Shown: positions 55,086 to 64,000, counted from the stretch's first letter. The stretch is DNA of 64,000 nt from Pseudomonas petrae (GCF_021728295.1 NZ_JAKJXE010000015.1:1-64000); one strand, 5' to 3'. Numbers and translations: made by a program. Notes: a model not told the origin generated them from the sequence alone.

Positions 55086-56558
55086 ATGGCCCGTTTCGAA
55101 TTGCAAAAACTCTACATTGACGGCAGCTACGTGGACGCCAGCAGCGACGCAACCTTCGACGCCATCAACCCGGCCAATGGCGAAGTCCTGGCCCAGGTGC
55201 AGCGCGCGACCCAAGAAGACGTCGAACGCGCCGTTGTCAGCGCCGAAAAAGGCCAGAAAATCTGGGCCGCCATGACCGCCATGGAGCGCTCGCGCATCCT
55301 GCGTCGTGCCGTCGACATCCTGCGTGAACGCAACGATGAACTGGCCGAGCTGGAAACCCTGGACACCGGCAAAGCGATCTCCGAAACCAAGTACGTCGAC
55401 ATCGTCACCGGCGCCGACGTGCTGGAGTACTACGCCGGCCTGGTGCCTGCGATCGAAGGCGAGCAGATTCCATTGCGTGACACTTCGTTCGTTTACACCC
55501 GCCGCGAGCCGCTGGGCGTCACCGTCGGCATCGGCGCGTGGAACTACCCGATTCAGATCGCCCTCTGGAAGTCCGCCCCGGCGCTGGCGGCCGGTAACGC
55601 AATGATCTTCAAGCCAAGCGAAGTCACCTCGCTGACCACGCTGAAGCTGGCAGAAATCTACACCGAAGCCGGCGTGCCGAACGGCGTGTTCAACGTGCTG
55701 ACCGGTGCCGGCAGCGACGTCGGCAGCTGGCTGACCGAGCACCCGCGCATCGAGAAGATCTCCTTCACCGGCGGCGTACAGACCGGCAAGAAAGTCATGG
55801 CCAGCGCGTCGAGCTCGTCGCTCAAGGAAGTGACCATGGAGCTGGGTGGCAAGTCTCCGCTGATCATTTTCGACGACGCCGATCTGGATCGTGCCGCCGA
55901 CATCGCGATGATGGCCAACTTCTACAGTTCGGGTCAGGTCTGCACCAACGGCACTCGCGTGTTCGTCCCGAGCGCATTGAAGGCCGCGTTCGAAGCGAAA
56001 ATCCTTGAGCGCGTTAAACGCATCCGCGTCGGCAACCCGCAAGACGACAACACCAATTTCGGCCCGCTGGTGAGCTTCGCGCACATGGAAAACGTGCTCG
56101 GCTACATCTCCAAGGGCAAGGAAGAAGGCGCACGCCTGCTGATCGGCGGCGACCGTCTGACCGAGGGTGAGCTGGGCAACGGCGCATTCGTCGCGCCGAC
56201 GGTCTTCACCGATTGCACCGATGAGATGACCATCGTTAAAGAGGAAATCTTCGGCCCGGTCATGAGCATCCTCAGCTACGACACCGAGGAAGAAGTGATC
56301 CGCCGCGCCAACGACACCGAAATGGGCCTGGCCGCCGGCATCGTGACCAAGGACCTGAACCGCGCGCACCGCGTGATCCATCAACTGGAAGCCGGTATCT
56401 GCTGGATCAACGCCTGGGGCGAGTCCGACGCGAAAATGCCGGTCGGTGGCTACAAGCAGTCGGGCGTGGGTCGTGAAAACGGTATCAGCTCGCTGGCGCA
56501 GTACACCCGCATCAAATCGGTACAGGTCGAGCTGGGCGATTACGCGTCGGTGTTCTGA
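55086..56558 (+). CDS. betB: Betaine aldehyde dehydrogenase BetB
   Basis: A 490-residue NAD-dependent aldehyde dehydrogenase making glycine betaine from betaine aldehyde. The catalytic residues are in VTMELGGKSPLI (Glu) and YSSGQVCTNGTRVFV (Cys); FTGGVQTGKKVM is the NAD-binding loop. Length matches BetB. It follows betI by 75 bases and is separated from betA by a 163-base REP-containing gap. Confidence 0.95.
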   Translation: MARFELQKLYIDGSYVDASSDATFDAINPANGEVLAQVQRATQEDVERAVVSAEKGQKIWAAMTAMERSRILRRAVDILRERNDELAELETLDTGKAISETKYVDIVTGADVLEYYAGLVPAIEGEQIPLRDTSFVYTRREPLGVTVGIGAWNYPIQIALWKSAPALAAGNAMIFKPSEVTSLTTLKLAEIYTEAGVPNGVFNVLTGAGSDVGSWLTEHPRIEKISFTGGVQTGKKVMASASSSSLKEVTMELGGKSPLIIFDDADLDRAADIAMMANFYSSGQVCTNGTRVFVPSALKAAFEAKILERVKRIRVGNPQDDNTNFGPLVSFAHMENVLGYISKGKEEGARLLIGGDRLTEGELGNGAFVAPTVFTDCTDEMTIVKEEIFGPVMSILSYDTEEEVIRRANDTEMGLAAGIVTKDLNRAHRVIHQLEAGICWINAWGESDAKMPVGGYKQSGVGRENGISSLAQYTRIKSVQVELGDYASVF

Positions 56559-56571
56559 TCCTGCACCGCTT

Positions 56572-56663
56572 TTGTAGGAGCGCGCTTGCCCGCGAATGCG
56601 TCAGGTCATTCAACGTTGCAGAACCTGACTCATCGCGTTCGCCAGCAAGCCGGTTCCTACAGA
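56572..56663. repeat. REP elements between betB and betA
   Basis: An arm GTAGGAGCGCGCTTGCCCGCGA at 56574-56596 is followed about 45 bases later by CGTTCGCCAGCAAGCCGGTTCCTAC (56637-56661), a member of a second REP family. The message continues into betA across it. Confidence 0.8.
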
Positions 56664-56721
56664 TTTCGACCGCGTACATTCGCTCCATTTTCAGACATAT
56701 CTCAAAGAGGGAGCATTTCAA

Positions 56722-58425
56722 ATGTCCCAAGAATTCGACTACATCATCATCGGCGCCGGCTCCGCCGGTAACACCCTGGCAGCCCGTCTCACCGAGGACG
56801 CAGGCGTCACCGTGCTGTTGCTTGAAGCCGGCGGCCCGGACTATCGCGCTGATTTCCGCACGCAGATGCCGGCCGCGCTCGCGTTCCCGCTGCAAGGCCG
56901 TCGCTACAACTGGGCCTACGAGACCGAGCCAGAGCCGCACATGAACAACCGTCGTATGGAATGCGGTCGCGGCAAGGGCCTGGGCGGCTCGTCGCTGATC
57001 AACGGCATGTGCTACATCCGCGGCAACGCCATGGACTACGACGGCTGGGCGAAAAACCCGGGGCTGGAAGACTGGTCTTACCTCGATTGCCTGCCCTACT
57101 TCCGCAAGGCCGAGACCCGCGACATCGGCCCTAACGACTACCACGGCGGCGAAGGCCCGGTCAGCGTGACCACGCCCAAGGCCGGCAATAACCCGCTGTT
57201 CGCCGCGATGGTGGAAGCAGGCGTGCAGGCCGGTTATCCGCGCACCGAGGACCTCAACGGTTATCAGCAGGAAGGTTTCGGCCCGATGGACCGCACCGTC
57301 ACGCCGTTCGGCCGTCGCGCCAGCACCGCCCGTGGTTATCTGGACGAAGCGAAGAAGCGCTCGACCCTGACCATCGTCACTCACGCGCTGACCGACCGGA
57401 TTCTGTTCGACAACAAGCGAGCAGTCGGAGTGGCCTACATGGTCGGTGAAAGCGACACCCGCATCGAAGCGCGCGCTCGCAAGGAAGTCCTGCTGTGTGG
57501 CGGCGCAATTGCTTCGCCGCAGATCCTGCAGCGTTCCGGCGTCGGCCCTGCGCCGCTGCTGAAGAAGCTCGACATTCCAGTCGTTCACGACCTGCCGGGC
57601 GTTGGCGAGAACCTGCAAGACCACTTGGAAATGTATCTGCAGTACGCCTGCACAGAGCCTGTCTCGCTGTACCCGTCACTGCTGTGGTGGAACCAGCCGG
57701 CCATCGGCGCCGAGTGGATGTTCCTCGGCAAAGGCATCGGCGCCAGCAACCAATTCGAGGCGGGCGGCTTCATTCGTTCGCGCAAGGAATTCGAGTGGCC
57801 GAACATTCAGTACCACTTCCTGCCGGTCGCGATTAACTACAACGGCAGCAAGGGCGTGCAAGAGCATGGTTTCCAGGCGCATGTGGGTTCGATGCGTTCG
57901 CCAAGCCGTGGTCGCGTGCAGCTGAAATCGAAGAATCCCCGCGAGTACCCGAGCATTCTTTTCAACTACATGGCGTCCGAGCAGGACTGGCAGGAATTCC
58001 GCGACGGCATTCGCCTGACCCGCGAAATCATGCAGCAGCCGGCGCTGGACCAATACCGTGGCCGCGAAATCAGCCCGGGCATCGACGTGCAGAGCGACGA
58101 GCAGTTGGACACGTTTATCCGTGAGCACGCCGAGACCGCGTATCACCCGTCCTGCTCGTGCAAGATGGGCACCGATGAAATGGCGGTCGTTGACGGTCAG
58201 GGCCGTGTGCACGGGATGGAAGGGCTGCGCGTGGTGGATGCGTCTATCATGCCGCTGATCACCACAGGCAACCTCAACGCGCCGACGATCATGATGGCGG
58301 AGAAAATCGCCGACAAGATCCGCGGCCGCGCCCCGCTGCCGCGCAGCACCGCCGATTACTACGTCGCAGGCGACGCGCCTGTGCGTGGCAAGCCGATGCG
58401 CGAAGTGGGCCCGTTGGCGCAGTAG
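56722..58425 (+). CDS. betA: Choline dehydrogenase BetA
   Basis: A 567-residue FAD enzyme of the GMC family that oxidises choline to betaine aldehyde (and further), membrane-associated. The FAD-binding motif YIIIGAGSAGNTLAARL is at residue 7, GRGKGLGGSSLINGMCYIRG follows near 85, and TAYHPSCSCKMG near 470 is the C-terminal active-site His region. GAGGGAG lies eight bases before the ATG. Last gene of the bet set; followed by the large REP array. Confidence 0.96.
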   Translation: MSQEFDYIIIGAGSAGNTLAARLTEDAGVTVLLLEAGGPDYRADFRTQMPAALAFPLQGRRYNWAYETEPEPHMNNRRMECGRGKGLGGSSLINGMCYIRGNAMDYDGWAKNPGLEDWSYLDCLPYFRKAETRDIGPNDYHGGEGPVSVTTPKAGNNPLFAAMVEAGVQAGYPRTEDLNGYQQEGFGPMDRTVTPFGRRASTARGYLDEAKKRSTLTIVTHALTDRILFDNKRAVGVAYMVGESDTRIEARARKEVLLCGGAIASPQILQRSGVGPAPLLKKLDIPVVHDLPGVGENLQDHLEMYLQYACTEPVSLYPSLLWWNQPAIGAEWMFLGKGIGASNQFEAGGFIRSRKEFEWPNIQYHFLPVAINYNGSKGVQEHGFQAHVGSMRSPSRGRVQLKSKNPREYPSILFNYMASEQDWQEFRDGIRLTREIMQQPALDQYRGREISPGIDVQSDEQLDTFIREHAETAYHPSCSCKMGTDEMAVVDGQGRVHGMEGLRVVDASIMPLITTGNLNAPTIMMAEKIADKIRGRAPLPRSTADYYVAGDAPVRGKPMREVGPLAQ

Positions 58426-58437
58426 CAAGCGCTACGT

Positions 58438-59325
58438 GGGACCGGCTTTAGCCGGGAAGAGGCCGGTGGGTACACCCGCGATTTTGCGGTGTGACATCTG
58501 ACGCATTCCCGGCTAAAGCCGGTCCCACAGTGGTCTCGCGGCGTGTCCGTAGGACCGGCTTTAGCCGGGAAGAGGCCGGTGGGTACACCCGCGATTTTGC
58601 GGTGTGACATCTGACGCATTCCCGGCCAAAGCCGGTCCCACAGTGGTCTCGCGGCGTGTCCGTAGGACCGGCTTTAGCCGGGAAGAGGCCGGTGGGTACA
58701 CCCGCGATTTTGCGGTGTGACATCTGACGCATTCCCGGCTAAAGCCAGTCCCACAGTGGTCTCGCGGCGTGTCCGTTGGACCGGCTTCAGCCGGGAAGAG
58801 GCCAGTAGGTACACCCTCGATTTTGCGGTGTGATGTTTGGCGCATTCCCGGCTAAAGCCGGTCCCACAATGGTCAAGCGCCGTGTCAGTGGGACCGGCTT
58901 TAGCCGGGAAGAGGCCGGTGGGTACACCCTCGATTTTGCGGTGTGACATCTGACGCATTCCCGGCCAAAGCCGGTCCCACAGTGGTCTCGCGGCGTGTCC
59001 GTAGGACCGGCTTTAGCCGGGAAGAGGCCGGTGGGTACACCCGCGATTTTGCGGTGTGATGTTTGGCGCATTCCCGGCTAAAGCCGGTCCCACAATGGTC
59101 AAGCGCCGTGTCAGTGGGACCGGCTTCCGCCGGGAAGAGGCGAGTGGGCACACTCTCAATTTTGCGGTGTTACACCTGACGCATTCCCGGCTAAAGCCGG
59201 TCCCACAATGGTCAAGCGCCGTGTCAGTGGGACCGGCTTCAGCCGGGAAGAGGCCGGTGGGTACACCCGCGATTTTGCGGTGTGACATCCGACGCCTTCC
59301 CGGCTAAAGCCGGTCCCACAATGGC
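58438..59325. repeat. Tandem array of eight 113-base REP-doublet units
   Basis: Eight units of exactly 113 bases begin at 58441, 58554, 58667, 58780, 58893, 59006, 59119 and 59232 (each with ACCGGCTT), the last one incomplete. Each unit has one palindromic arm CCGGCTTTAGCCGG, a 50-odd-base spacer with GATTTTGCGGTGT, the inverted arm CCGGCTAAAGCCGG, and a junction of one of two kinds (TGGTCTCGCGGCGTGTCC or TGGTCAAGCGCCGTGTCA). No indel in eight units. The spacer differs between units (ACATCTGACGC or ATGTTTGGCGC). It lies between betA and the TldD-like gene. Several near-identical open frames inside it are an effect of the 113-base period, not genes. Confidence 0.95.
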
Positions 59326-59423
59326 GCGCTGCGCGCGCGTTGTCCTTCCCACCCCCGCTGCAGTGATCATCCGCGCTATGATTCGGGCCATTGCCTGTCC
59401 GAATCGCCAAGGAGCCTTCCTGC

Positions 59424-60866
59424 ATGTTCGACTTCTCCGCTCAGCTCAAGCAGCGGTTCGCCGCCCTGCAGAGCAGCGCCCCGTTTTTCTCCCTGCGTTA
59501 CGTCAAACAGACCAGCCAGCACCTGTCGGTGCGCAAGAACGTCGCCGAGCCGCCGCATCTGAGCATCGACGAGGGCGCGATGCTCACCGTGCGCATCAAC
59601 GGCGTCGAAGCCTACGCGGCCACCAACGATATTTCCCAGCGCGGACTTCAAACGGCGCTGGAGCAGGCTGAAATGCAAGCGCGGCAACTGGCCCCGCATT
59701 CCCTTCTCGACCTGCGCGACCATGCTGTCGCCACCGCCCGTGCCGATTACCTCTCGCCCAACCTGCAAAGCGCATTTCCGTTGCTCAGCGAGTGCTACGC
59801 CCTGCTCAATGCCGAATCGGCGTCGGTGCCCAGGGACGAGCGCCTGGTCAACTGGCAGGTGAGTCTGGGACTCGAGAACGTCGAGCAGATCTACCTCAAC
59901 AACGCCGGCGCCGAGATTCGTCAGGCCCAGCGCTTCGTCTTCCCTGGCCTGACCGTCACGGCTTACGACGGCCAAGACAGCCAGACCCGCAGCCTCGGCC
60001 GCGAGAACTTCGGCCAGCAAGGCAGCGCGGAAGTCATCGCTTCGTGCGGGATCATCGGTGCGGCGGTCAACGTCGCCGATCAGGCGCTGCAACTGGTCAT
60101 GGCGCCGAACACGCCCTCCGGCCAGCGCGATCTGTTGCTGACGCCCGACCAGATGACCCTGCAAATCCACGAATCCATCGGCCACCCGCTGGAGCTGGAC
60201 CGCATTCTGGGCGATGAGCGCAACTACGCCGGCACCAGCTTCGTCAAAGCCAGCGACTTCGGCAGCCTGCAATACGGCTCAAGCCTGCTCAACGTGACCT
60301 TCGATCCTGAAATCCCCGAGCAACTGGCGAGCTACGGCTTTGATGACGACGGCACGCCGGCGAGCAAGCAATTTCTGATCAAGGACGGCGTACTGGTGAG
60401 GCCGCTGGGCGGCGCCCTGTCGCAATACCGCAGCGGCATGGAAGGCGTCGCCAACAGCCGCGCGTCCAGCTGGAACCGCGCACCCATCGACCGCATGGCC
60501 AACCTCAATATCGAGCCGGGCGACCAGTCGATGGCGCAGCTCATTGGCGGCATCGAACACGGCATCTTGATGAGCACCAACCGCTCATGGTCGATCGACG
60601 ATGCGCGCAACAAATTCCAGTTCGGCTGCGAGTGGGGCCAATTGATCGAGAACGGCGAGCTCAAGGGCGTGGTGAAAAACCCGAACTACCGCGCGATCTC
60701 CGCCCAGTTCTGGCGCAACCTCAGCGCGGTCGGCGACGCCAGCACCTTCAAGGTCCTCGGCACGCCCAACTGCGGCAAAGGCGAGCCCAATCAAGTGATC
60801 CGCGTAGGGCATGCCTCGCCCGCTTGCGTGTTCGCGCGCGTTGATGTTTTCGGAGGTGACGCATGA
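59424..60866 (+). CDS. TldD/PmbA family metalloprotease subunit (TldD-like)
   Basis: A 480-residue protein of the TldD family, whose two subunits form a ring-like zinc protease that trims unfolded or peptide substrates. The zinc motif is HESIGHPLELDR (residues about 250-262; His-Glu-x3-His). It differs from the E. coli TldD motif as I remember it and so probably is a paralogue. AAGGAG precedes the ATG at 59424; the frame is open from 59391. It overlaps its partner gene by four bases. Confidence 0.85.
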   Translation: MFDFSAQLKQRFAALQSSAPFFSLRYVKQTSQHLSVRKNVAEPPHLSIDEGAMLTVRINGVEAYAATNDISQRGLQTALEQAEMQARQLAPHSLLDLRDHAVATARADYLSPNLQSAFPLLSECYALLNAESASVPRDERLVNWQVSLGLENVEQIYLNNAGAEIRQAQRFVFPGLTVTAYDGQDSQTRSLGRENFGQQGSAEVIASCGIIGAAVNVADQALQLVMAPNTPSGQRDLLLTPDQMTLQIHESIGHPLELDRILGDERNYAGTSFVKASDFGSLQYGSSLLNVTFDPEIPEQLASYGFDDDGTPASKQFLIKDGVLVRPLGGALSQYRSGMEGVANSRASSWNRAPIDRMANLNIEPGDQSMAQLIGGIEHGILMSTNRSWSIDDARNKFQFGCEWGQLIENGELKGVVKNPNYRAISAQFWRNLSAVGDASTFKVLGTPNCGKGEPNQVIRVGHASPACVFARVDVFGGDA

Positions 60867-62191
60867 TGTCCCATCAAGCGCAATTCAAGGCCCTGGCCGA
60901 ATGGCTGCACGGTGCGGTCACGGCGGACGAGCGTTATACCCTCAGCTATGACGCAGAAGCCTCGGACTTCATTCGCTTCAACCACGCCAAGGTGCGTCAG
61001 GCCGGCCACGTGCAGCAGGCCGGCGTGACCTTTAAGCTGATCGCCGCAGGCCGTCACGCCAACCTGAGCCTGACGCTGTCGGGCGATGGCGAGGTGGATC
61101 GACATCGCCTGAGCGAAGCCCTGACTCAGTTGCGCGAGACCCTGACGCTGTTGCCGGAAGATCCTTATCTGCAGCTGAACGAAGAGGCCTGGCAGAGCAG
61201 CAACGTGCAGGAGACGCCGTTGCCGGACAGCGCCCATGTCGTCGAGCAGATCGCGCAACTGGGCGAGGGGCTGGATCTGGTTGGTATTTACGCGGCCGGG
61301 CCGATCTATCGCGGCTTCGCCAGTTCAAGCGGTGCGCTGGGCTGGCATCAGGCCAACAGCTTCAATGTCGACTGGAGCCTGTTCCATGAGAACGGCCAGG
61401 CGGTGAAAGCCAACTACGCCGGGCACACGTGGACTGACGAAGGCTTTGCACGGCGCTTCGCCCTGGCCCGTGAGCAATTGGCGTTTCTTGGACGCCCGGC
61501 ACATGCCCTCGCGCCCGGACAATACCGCGCCTATCTGGCGCCCGCCGCGCTGGAAGAAGTCATGGGCATGCTGTGCTGGGGTGGATTCTCCGCGCAGTCG
61601 CTGGCCGACAAGACCAGCCCCTTGCAGCGGCTTTATGACGGCCAGGCTACGTTGAGTCCGCTGGTGAGTTTGAACGAACAGGTCAGCGGCTCGTTGTCCC
61701 CTGCGTTTTCCGGCGAGGGTTATCCGCGCATGGACCTGTCGCTGGTGGCCGAAGGCGTGGCCCGGGATCGCATGATCGACTCGCGCAGCGCCGCCGAATA
61801 TGGCCTTGTCGCCAACGGCGCAGGTTGGGGCGAGTCGCCGAGCGCGCTGAGCATGGAGGGCGGTTCGCTGGCGCTGGATGAGGTGTTGAAAGCGCTGGGC
61901 ACGGGCTTGTACATCAGCAACCTGTGGTATTTGAATTTTTCAGACCGCACCGCCGGGCGCATCACCGGAATGACGCGCTTCGCCACGTTCTGGGTTGAAG
62001 ACGGGCAGATCAAGGCACCGGTCAACACCATGCGATTCGACGACAGTATCTTTAGCCTGCTGGGCGCGGCGCTGGAACAACTGACCACTGAAAGGGAACT
62101 CCTGCTGTCGACGAGTACCTACAGTCAGCGCCAGACCGCCTCGAATCTGCTGCCGGGCGCATTACTGAGTGCGTTGACGCTGACGCTGTAA
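60863..62191 (+). CDS. TldE/PmbA family protease partner subunit
   Basis: A 442-residue PmbA/TldE-type protein lacking a His-Glu-x3-His motif, so it should be the non-zinc partner of the preceding gene. LVGIYAAGPIYRGFASSSGA and YLAPAALEEVMGMLCWGGFS match the family pattern. The ATG overlaps the TldD-like stop by four bases (ATGA), consistent with an obligate heterodimer. Substrate unknown. Confidence 0.85.
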   Translation: MMSHQAQFKALAEWLHGAVTADERYTLSYDAEASDFIRFNHAKVRQAGHVQQAGVTFKLIAAGRHANLSLTLSGDGEVDRHRLSEALTQLRETLTLLPEDPYLQLNEEAWQSSNVQETPLPDSAHVVEQIAQLGEGLDLVGIYAAGPIYRGFASSSGALGWHQANSFNVDWSLFHENGQAVKANYAGHTWTDEGFARRFALAREQLAFLGRPAHALAPGQYRAYLAPAALEEVMGMLCWGGFSAQSLADKTSPLQRLYDGQATLSPLVSLNEQVSGSLSPAFSGEGYPRMDLSLVAEGVARDRMIDSRSAAEYGLVANGAGWGESPSALSMEGGSLALDEVLKALGTGLYISNLWYLNFSDRTAGRITGMTRFATFWVEDGQIKAPVNTMRFDDSIFSLLGAALEQLTTERELLLSTSTYSQRQTASNLLPGALLSALTLTL

Positions 62192-62251
62192 CGCCGACGT
62201 CAAAACATGCCCTCTGCGCCGCATGAGGCTGCTGTTGATTCTGCCCGAAGG

Positions 62252-62357
62252 GCGTAGGAGCGCGCTTGCCCGCGAATGCAGTGTGTCAGGCAATAAACAG
62301 GACACAGACATAACGCAATCGCGGGCAAGGTGGAGCGCCACCCCGGTCGCTCCTACA
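62252..62357. repeat. REP pair with a divergent inner arm
   Basis: An arm GTAGGAGCGCGCTTGCCCGCGA at 62255-62276 is answered by ATCGCGGGCAAGG (near 62320) and GGTCGCTCCTAC (near 62346), the second arm carrying an extra insertion of about 15 bases (GTGGAGCGCCACC) that makes its own small palindrome. It lies in the 206-base gap before the MFS gene. Confidence 0.75.
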
Positions 62358-62397
62358 AAACCAGAAGAAACCTATCCCATAAGGACCCTCGATCCAC

Positions 62398-63840
62398 ATG
62401 CCGACCTCAACACCGCAGCTGGACGCCCGCACCCTGCGCTGGATGCCATGGGTCATCGCCATTGCCTTTTTCATGCAAAGCCTGGACGGCACGATCCTCA
62501 ACACCGCGTTGCCGTCCATGGCCCGCTCGCTGGCGGAAGATCCATTGCGCATGCAGTCGGTGATCATCGCCTACATGCTGACCATCGCCCTGCTGATCCC
62601 CGCGTCGGGCTGGATTTCCGACCGCTTTGGCATCAAACGGATCTTCTTCAGCGCCATCCTGCTGTTCAGCTTCGGCTCGTTGCTGTGCGCGGTGTCCAAC
62701 TCCATCGGCATGCTGGTGGGCGCGCGGGTGATTCAGGGCCTCGGCGGAGCGTTGATGATGCCAGTCGGCAGGCTCATCGTGCTGCGCGCTTATCCCCGCA
62801 CCGAGTTGGTTCGCACACTGAGTTTCATTACCATGCCCGCCCTGCTCGGCCCGCTGATGGGCCCGACCGTTGGCGGCTGGCTGGTGGAATACCTGAGCTG
62901 GCACTGGATCTTCCTGATCAACCTTCCGGTGGGGATTCTCGGTTGTTTTGCCGTGCGCAAATTCATCCCCGATCTTCAGGGGGGCGGCCGTACGCGCTTT
63001 GATCTGGTGGGATTCGGCTTATTCGGCGCGTCGATGGTGCTGATCACGATTGCACTGGAAGGCCTGGGCGAACTGCACTTGCCGCACTTGCGGGTGGTGA
63101 TGCTGTTGTTTGGCGGCATGGCCTGCCTGGCGGCGTACTGGTTGCGCGCCAGTCACGTGGAAGCGCCGTTGTTCTCCGCTCAGCTGTTCAAGACCCGCAG
63201 TTTCGCGGTGGGCATCATGGGCAATCTGTTTGCCCGCCTGGGCAGCGGCGCCCTGCCCTTTCTGCTGCCACTGATGCTGCAAGTCGCGCTGGGTTACTCG
63301 CCATCACATGCTGGCATGAGCATGATTCCCCTGGCCCTCGCAGCGATGTTCGCCAAGCCGCTGGCGACCAAAGCCATTGAACGGCTGGGTTATCGCATCG
63401 TGCTGACCGGTAATACGCTGCTGCTGGGTATTCTGCTGGCGAGCATGGCGCTGGTCAGTGCCAACACGCCGTACTGGCTTTTGTTGATTCATCTGGCGTT
63501 TCTGGGCGGGGTCAACTCGCTGCAGTTCTCGGCGATGAACGCGGTGACGCTGATCGATCTCGACGATGCCAGTGCCGCCAGCGGCAACAGTCTGCTGTCG
63601 GTGGTTGCGCAGTTGTCCCTGAGTCTCGGCGTCGCCTGCGCGGCTGCTTTGCTGGGCGGGTTCAGCGACGACGTGGCGACGGGCGAAGTGAGCGACGTGC
63701 TCGGTGCGTTTCAGCTGACCTTCCTGTGCGTCGGCGTGCTGGCGATGCTGGCGGCGTCGATCTTCCTGCAACTGTCGCCACGCATGGCCCCCGAAGCACC
63801 GGCGCGCAAACCGCAACCGGAGCCCGAAATCGAGGCGTGA
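62398..63840 (+). CDS. mdtD: MFS drug-type exporter, DHA2 family (MdtD-like)
   Basis: A 480-residue inner membrane transporter with about 14 helices. The first helix ends in FFMQSLDGTILNTALPSMA, matching the DHA2 motif D1, and GWISDRFGIKRIFF is motif A; GARVIQGLGGALMMPVGRLI is motif B. This is the layout of MdtD/EmrB-type proton-driven exporters. The substrate is unknown. It is followed by a stem-loop and then by the start of dbpA. Confidence 0.85.
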   Translation: MPTSTPQLDARTLRWMPWVIAIAFFMQSLDGTILNTALPSMARSLAEDPLRMQSVIIAYMLTIALLIPASGWISDRFGIKRIFFSAILLFSFGSLLCAVSNSIGMLVGARVIQGLGGALMMPVGRLIVLRAYPRTELVRTLSFITMPALLGPLMGPTVGGWLVEYLSWHWIFLINLPVGILGCFAVRKFIPDLQGGGRTRFDLVGFGLFGASMVLITIALEGLGELHLPHLRVVMLLFGGMACLAAYWLRASHVEAPLFSAQLFKTRSFAVGIMGNLFARLGSGALPFLLPLMLQVALGYSPSHAGMSMIPLALAAMFAKPLATKAIERLGYRIVLTGNTLLLGILLASMALVSANTPYWLLLIHLAFLGGVNSLQFSAMNAVTLIDLDDASAASGNSLLSVVAQLSLSLGVACAAALLGGFSDDVATGEVSDVLGAFQLTFLCVGVLAMLAASIFLQLSPRMAPEAPARKPQPEPEIEA

Positions 63841-63860
63841 TTCGCTCACCATTTATCGCG

Positions 63861-63884
63861 CGCGGCCCCAAGGCAGGGGCCGCG
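63861..63884 (+). terminator. Stem-loop after the MFS transporter gene
   Basis: A nine-pair GC stem (CGCGGCCCC and GGGGCCGCG) with an AAGGCA loop, 21 bases after the stop. No T-run follows, so it may be a Rho-dependent or 3'-stabilising hairpin. Confidence 0.55.
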
Positions 63885-63926
63885 ACCTGATACACTGCGC
63901 GACATTTTGTTTTGCAGGCCCGTCCC

Positions 63927-64000
63927 GTGACTAACACCGCTTTTAACTCATTGCCCCTTTCCGCCGCCATGCTGGCTAACCTGGAGTCCCTTGGTTATGC
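63927..64000 (+). CDS. dbpA: ATP-dependent RNA helicase DbpA (5' end, truncated by window)
   Basis: The last 74 bases translate as MTNTAFNSLPLSAAMLANLE and onward to SLGYA, from a GTG at 63927. This is the N-terminus of the DEAD-box helicase DbpA, where the Q-motif Phe region is followed by a Met-Leu-x-Asn-Leu helix. DbpA acts in 50S ribosome assembly on 23S rRNA. The gene continues beyond the window; no motif of the helicase core is visible. Confidence 0.75.
   Translation, partial: MTNTAFNSLPLSAAMLANLESLGY

Noticed and set aside
58438..59325. CRISPR array
   Set aside because: The whole 113-base unit repeats, the arms are palindromic REPs and there are no unique spacers or cas genes.
58448..59425. 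A series of near-identical 83-94-codon frames in the REP array
   Set aside because: Produced by the 113-base repeat read in shifting frames; no codon bias, no ribosome binding sites.

Overview
The window is a chromosomal segment of a non-aeruginosa Pseudomonas (fluorescens/syringae-like). This rests on high-GC coding sequence, three Pseudomonas-type REP palindrome families, and gene order that matches, from memory, two blocks of the P. aeruginosa chromosome: the waaA-to-msrA block (LPS core, glnE, aceEF, dipA) and the gbdR-sda-cbcXWV-betIBA choline block. No rRNA, tRNA, CRISPR, integrase or transposase gene was seen.

1-4.9 kb: waaA (Kdo transferase, minus strand), then a plus-strand set with an SMR transporter, an FAD oxidoreductase, an aldo/keto reductase and an unassigned protein with a Nudix-like helix. 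4.9-13.2 kb: one minus-strand transcription unit reading msbA, mig-14-like, dnpA-like deacetylase, hldE and three poorly characterised glycosyltransferase-like genes. 13.4-19.0 kb: an LPS-kinase-fold protein, an MptE-like LPS protein, O-antigen ligase, a wapH-type glycosyltransferase and the wapO carbamoyltransferase. 19.6-25.6 kb: a plus-strand gene for a protein of about 2,015 residues, inserted between the core genes. It looks like a DUF6543/dermonecrotic-type toxin whose C-terminus carries two tandem TIKI/ChaN/PMT-C2-like domains, one with the GxxH motifs and one without. 25.6-32.65 kb: the tightly packed minus-strand core operon waaF-waaC-waaG-waaP-wapP-wapQ-double kinase.

32.9-46.4 kb: glnE, aceE-aceF (with inverted operator-like palindromes upstream and a long UUCG-capped hairpin between the genes), dipA (GAF-PAS-degenerate GGDEF-EAL), an msrA gene broken by one nonsense codon, rlmJ and a small hypothetical gene. 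46.4-58.4 kb: a halovibrin-like lipoprotein, then a complete choline/glycine-betaine module: the regulator gbdR, L-serine dehydratase, the ABC importer cbcXWV, the repressor betI with its palindromic operator, and betB and betA. Choline is imported by CbcXWV and oxidised to glycine betaine by BetA and BetB; GbdR senses betaine/dimethylglycine, and serine dehydratase drains the end product of betaine catabolism to pyruvate.

58.4-64 kb: a striking array of eight 113-bp REP-doublet units in perfect register, a TldD/TldE-type protease pair, an MdtD-like MFS transporter and the first codons of dbpA.

The strongest candidates for something new are the giant two-TIKI-domain toxin inside the LPS locus, the mosaic 113-bp array, the kinase-fold proteins lacking the catalytic Asp, the glycosyltransferase trio and the aceE-aceF RNA hairpin.
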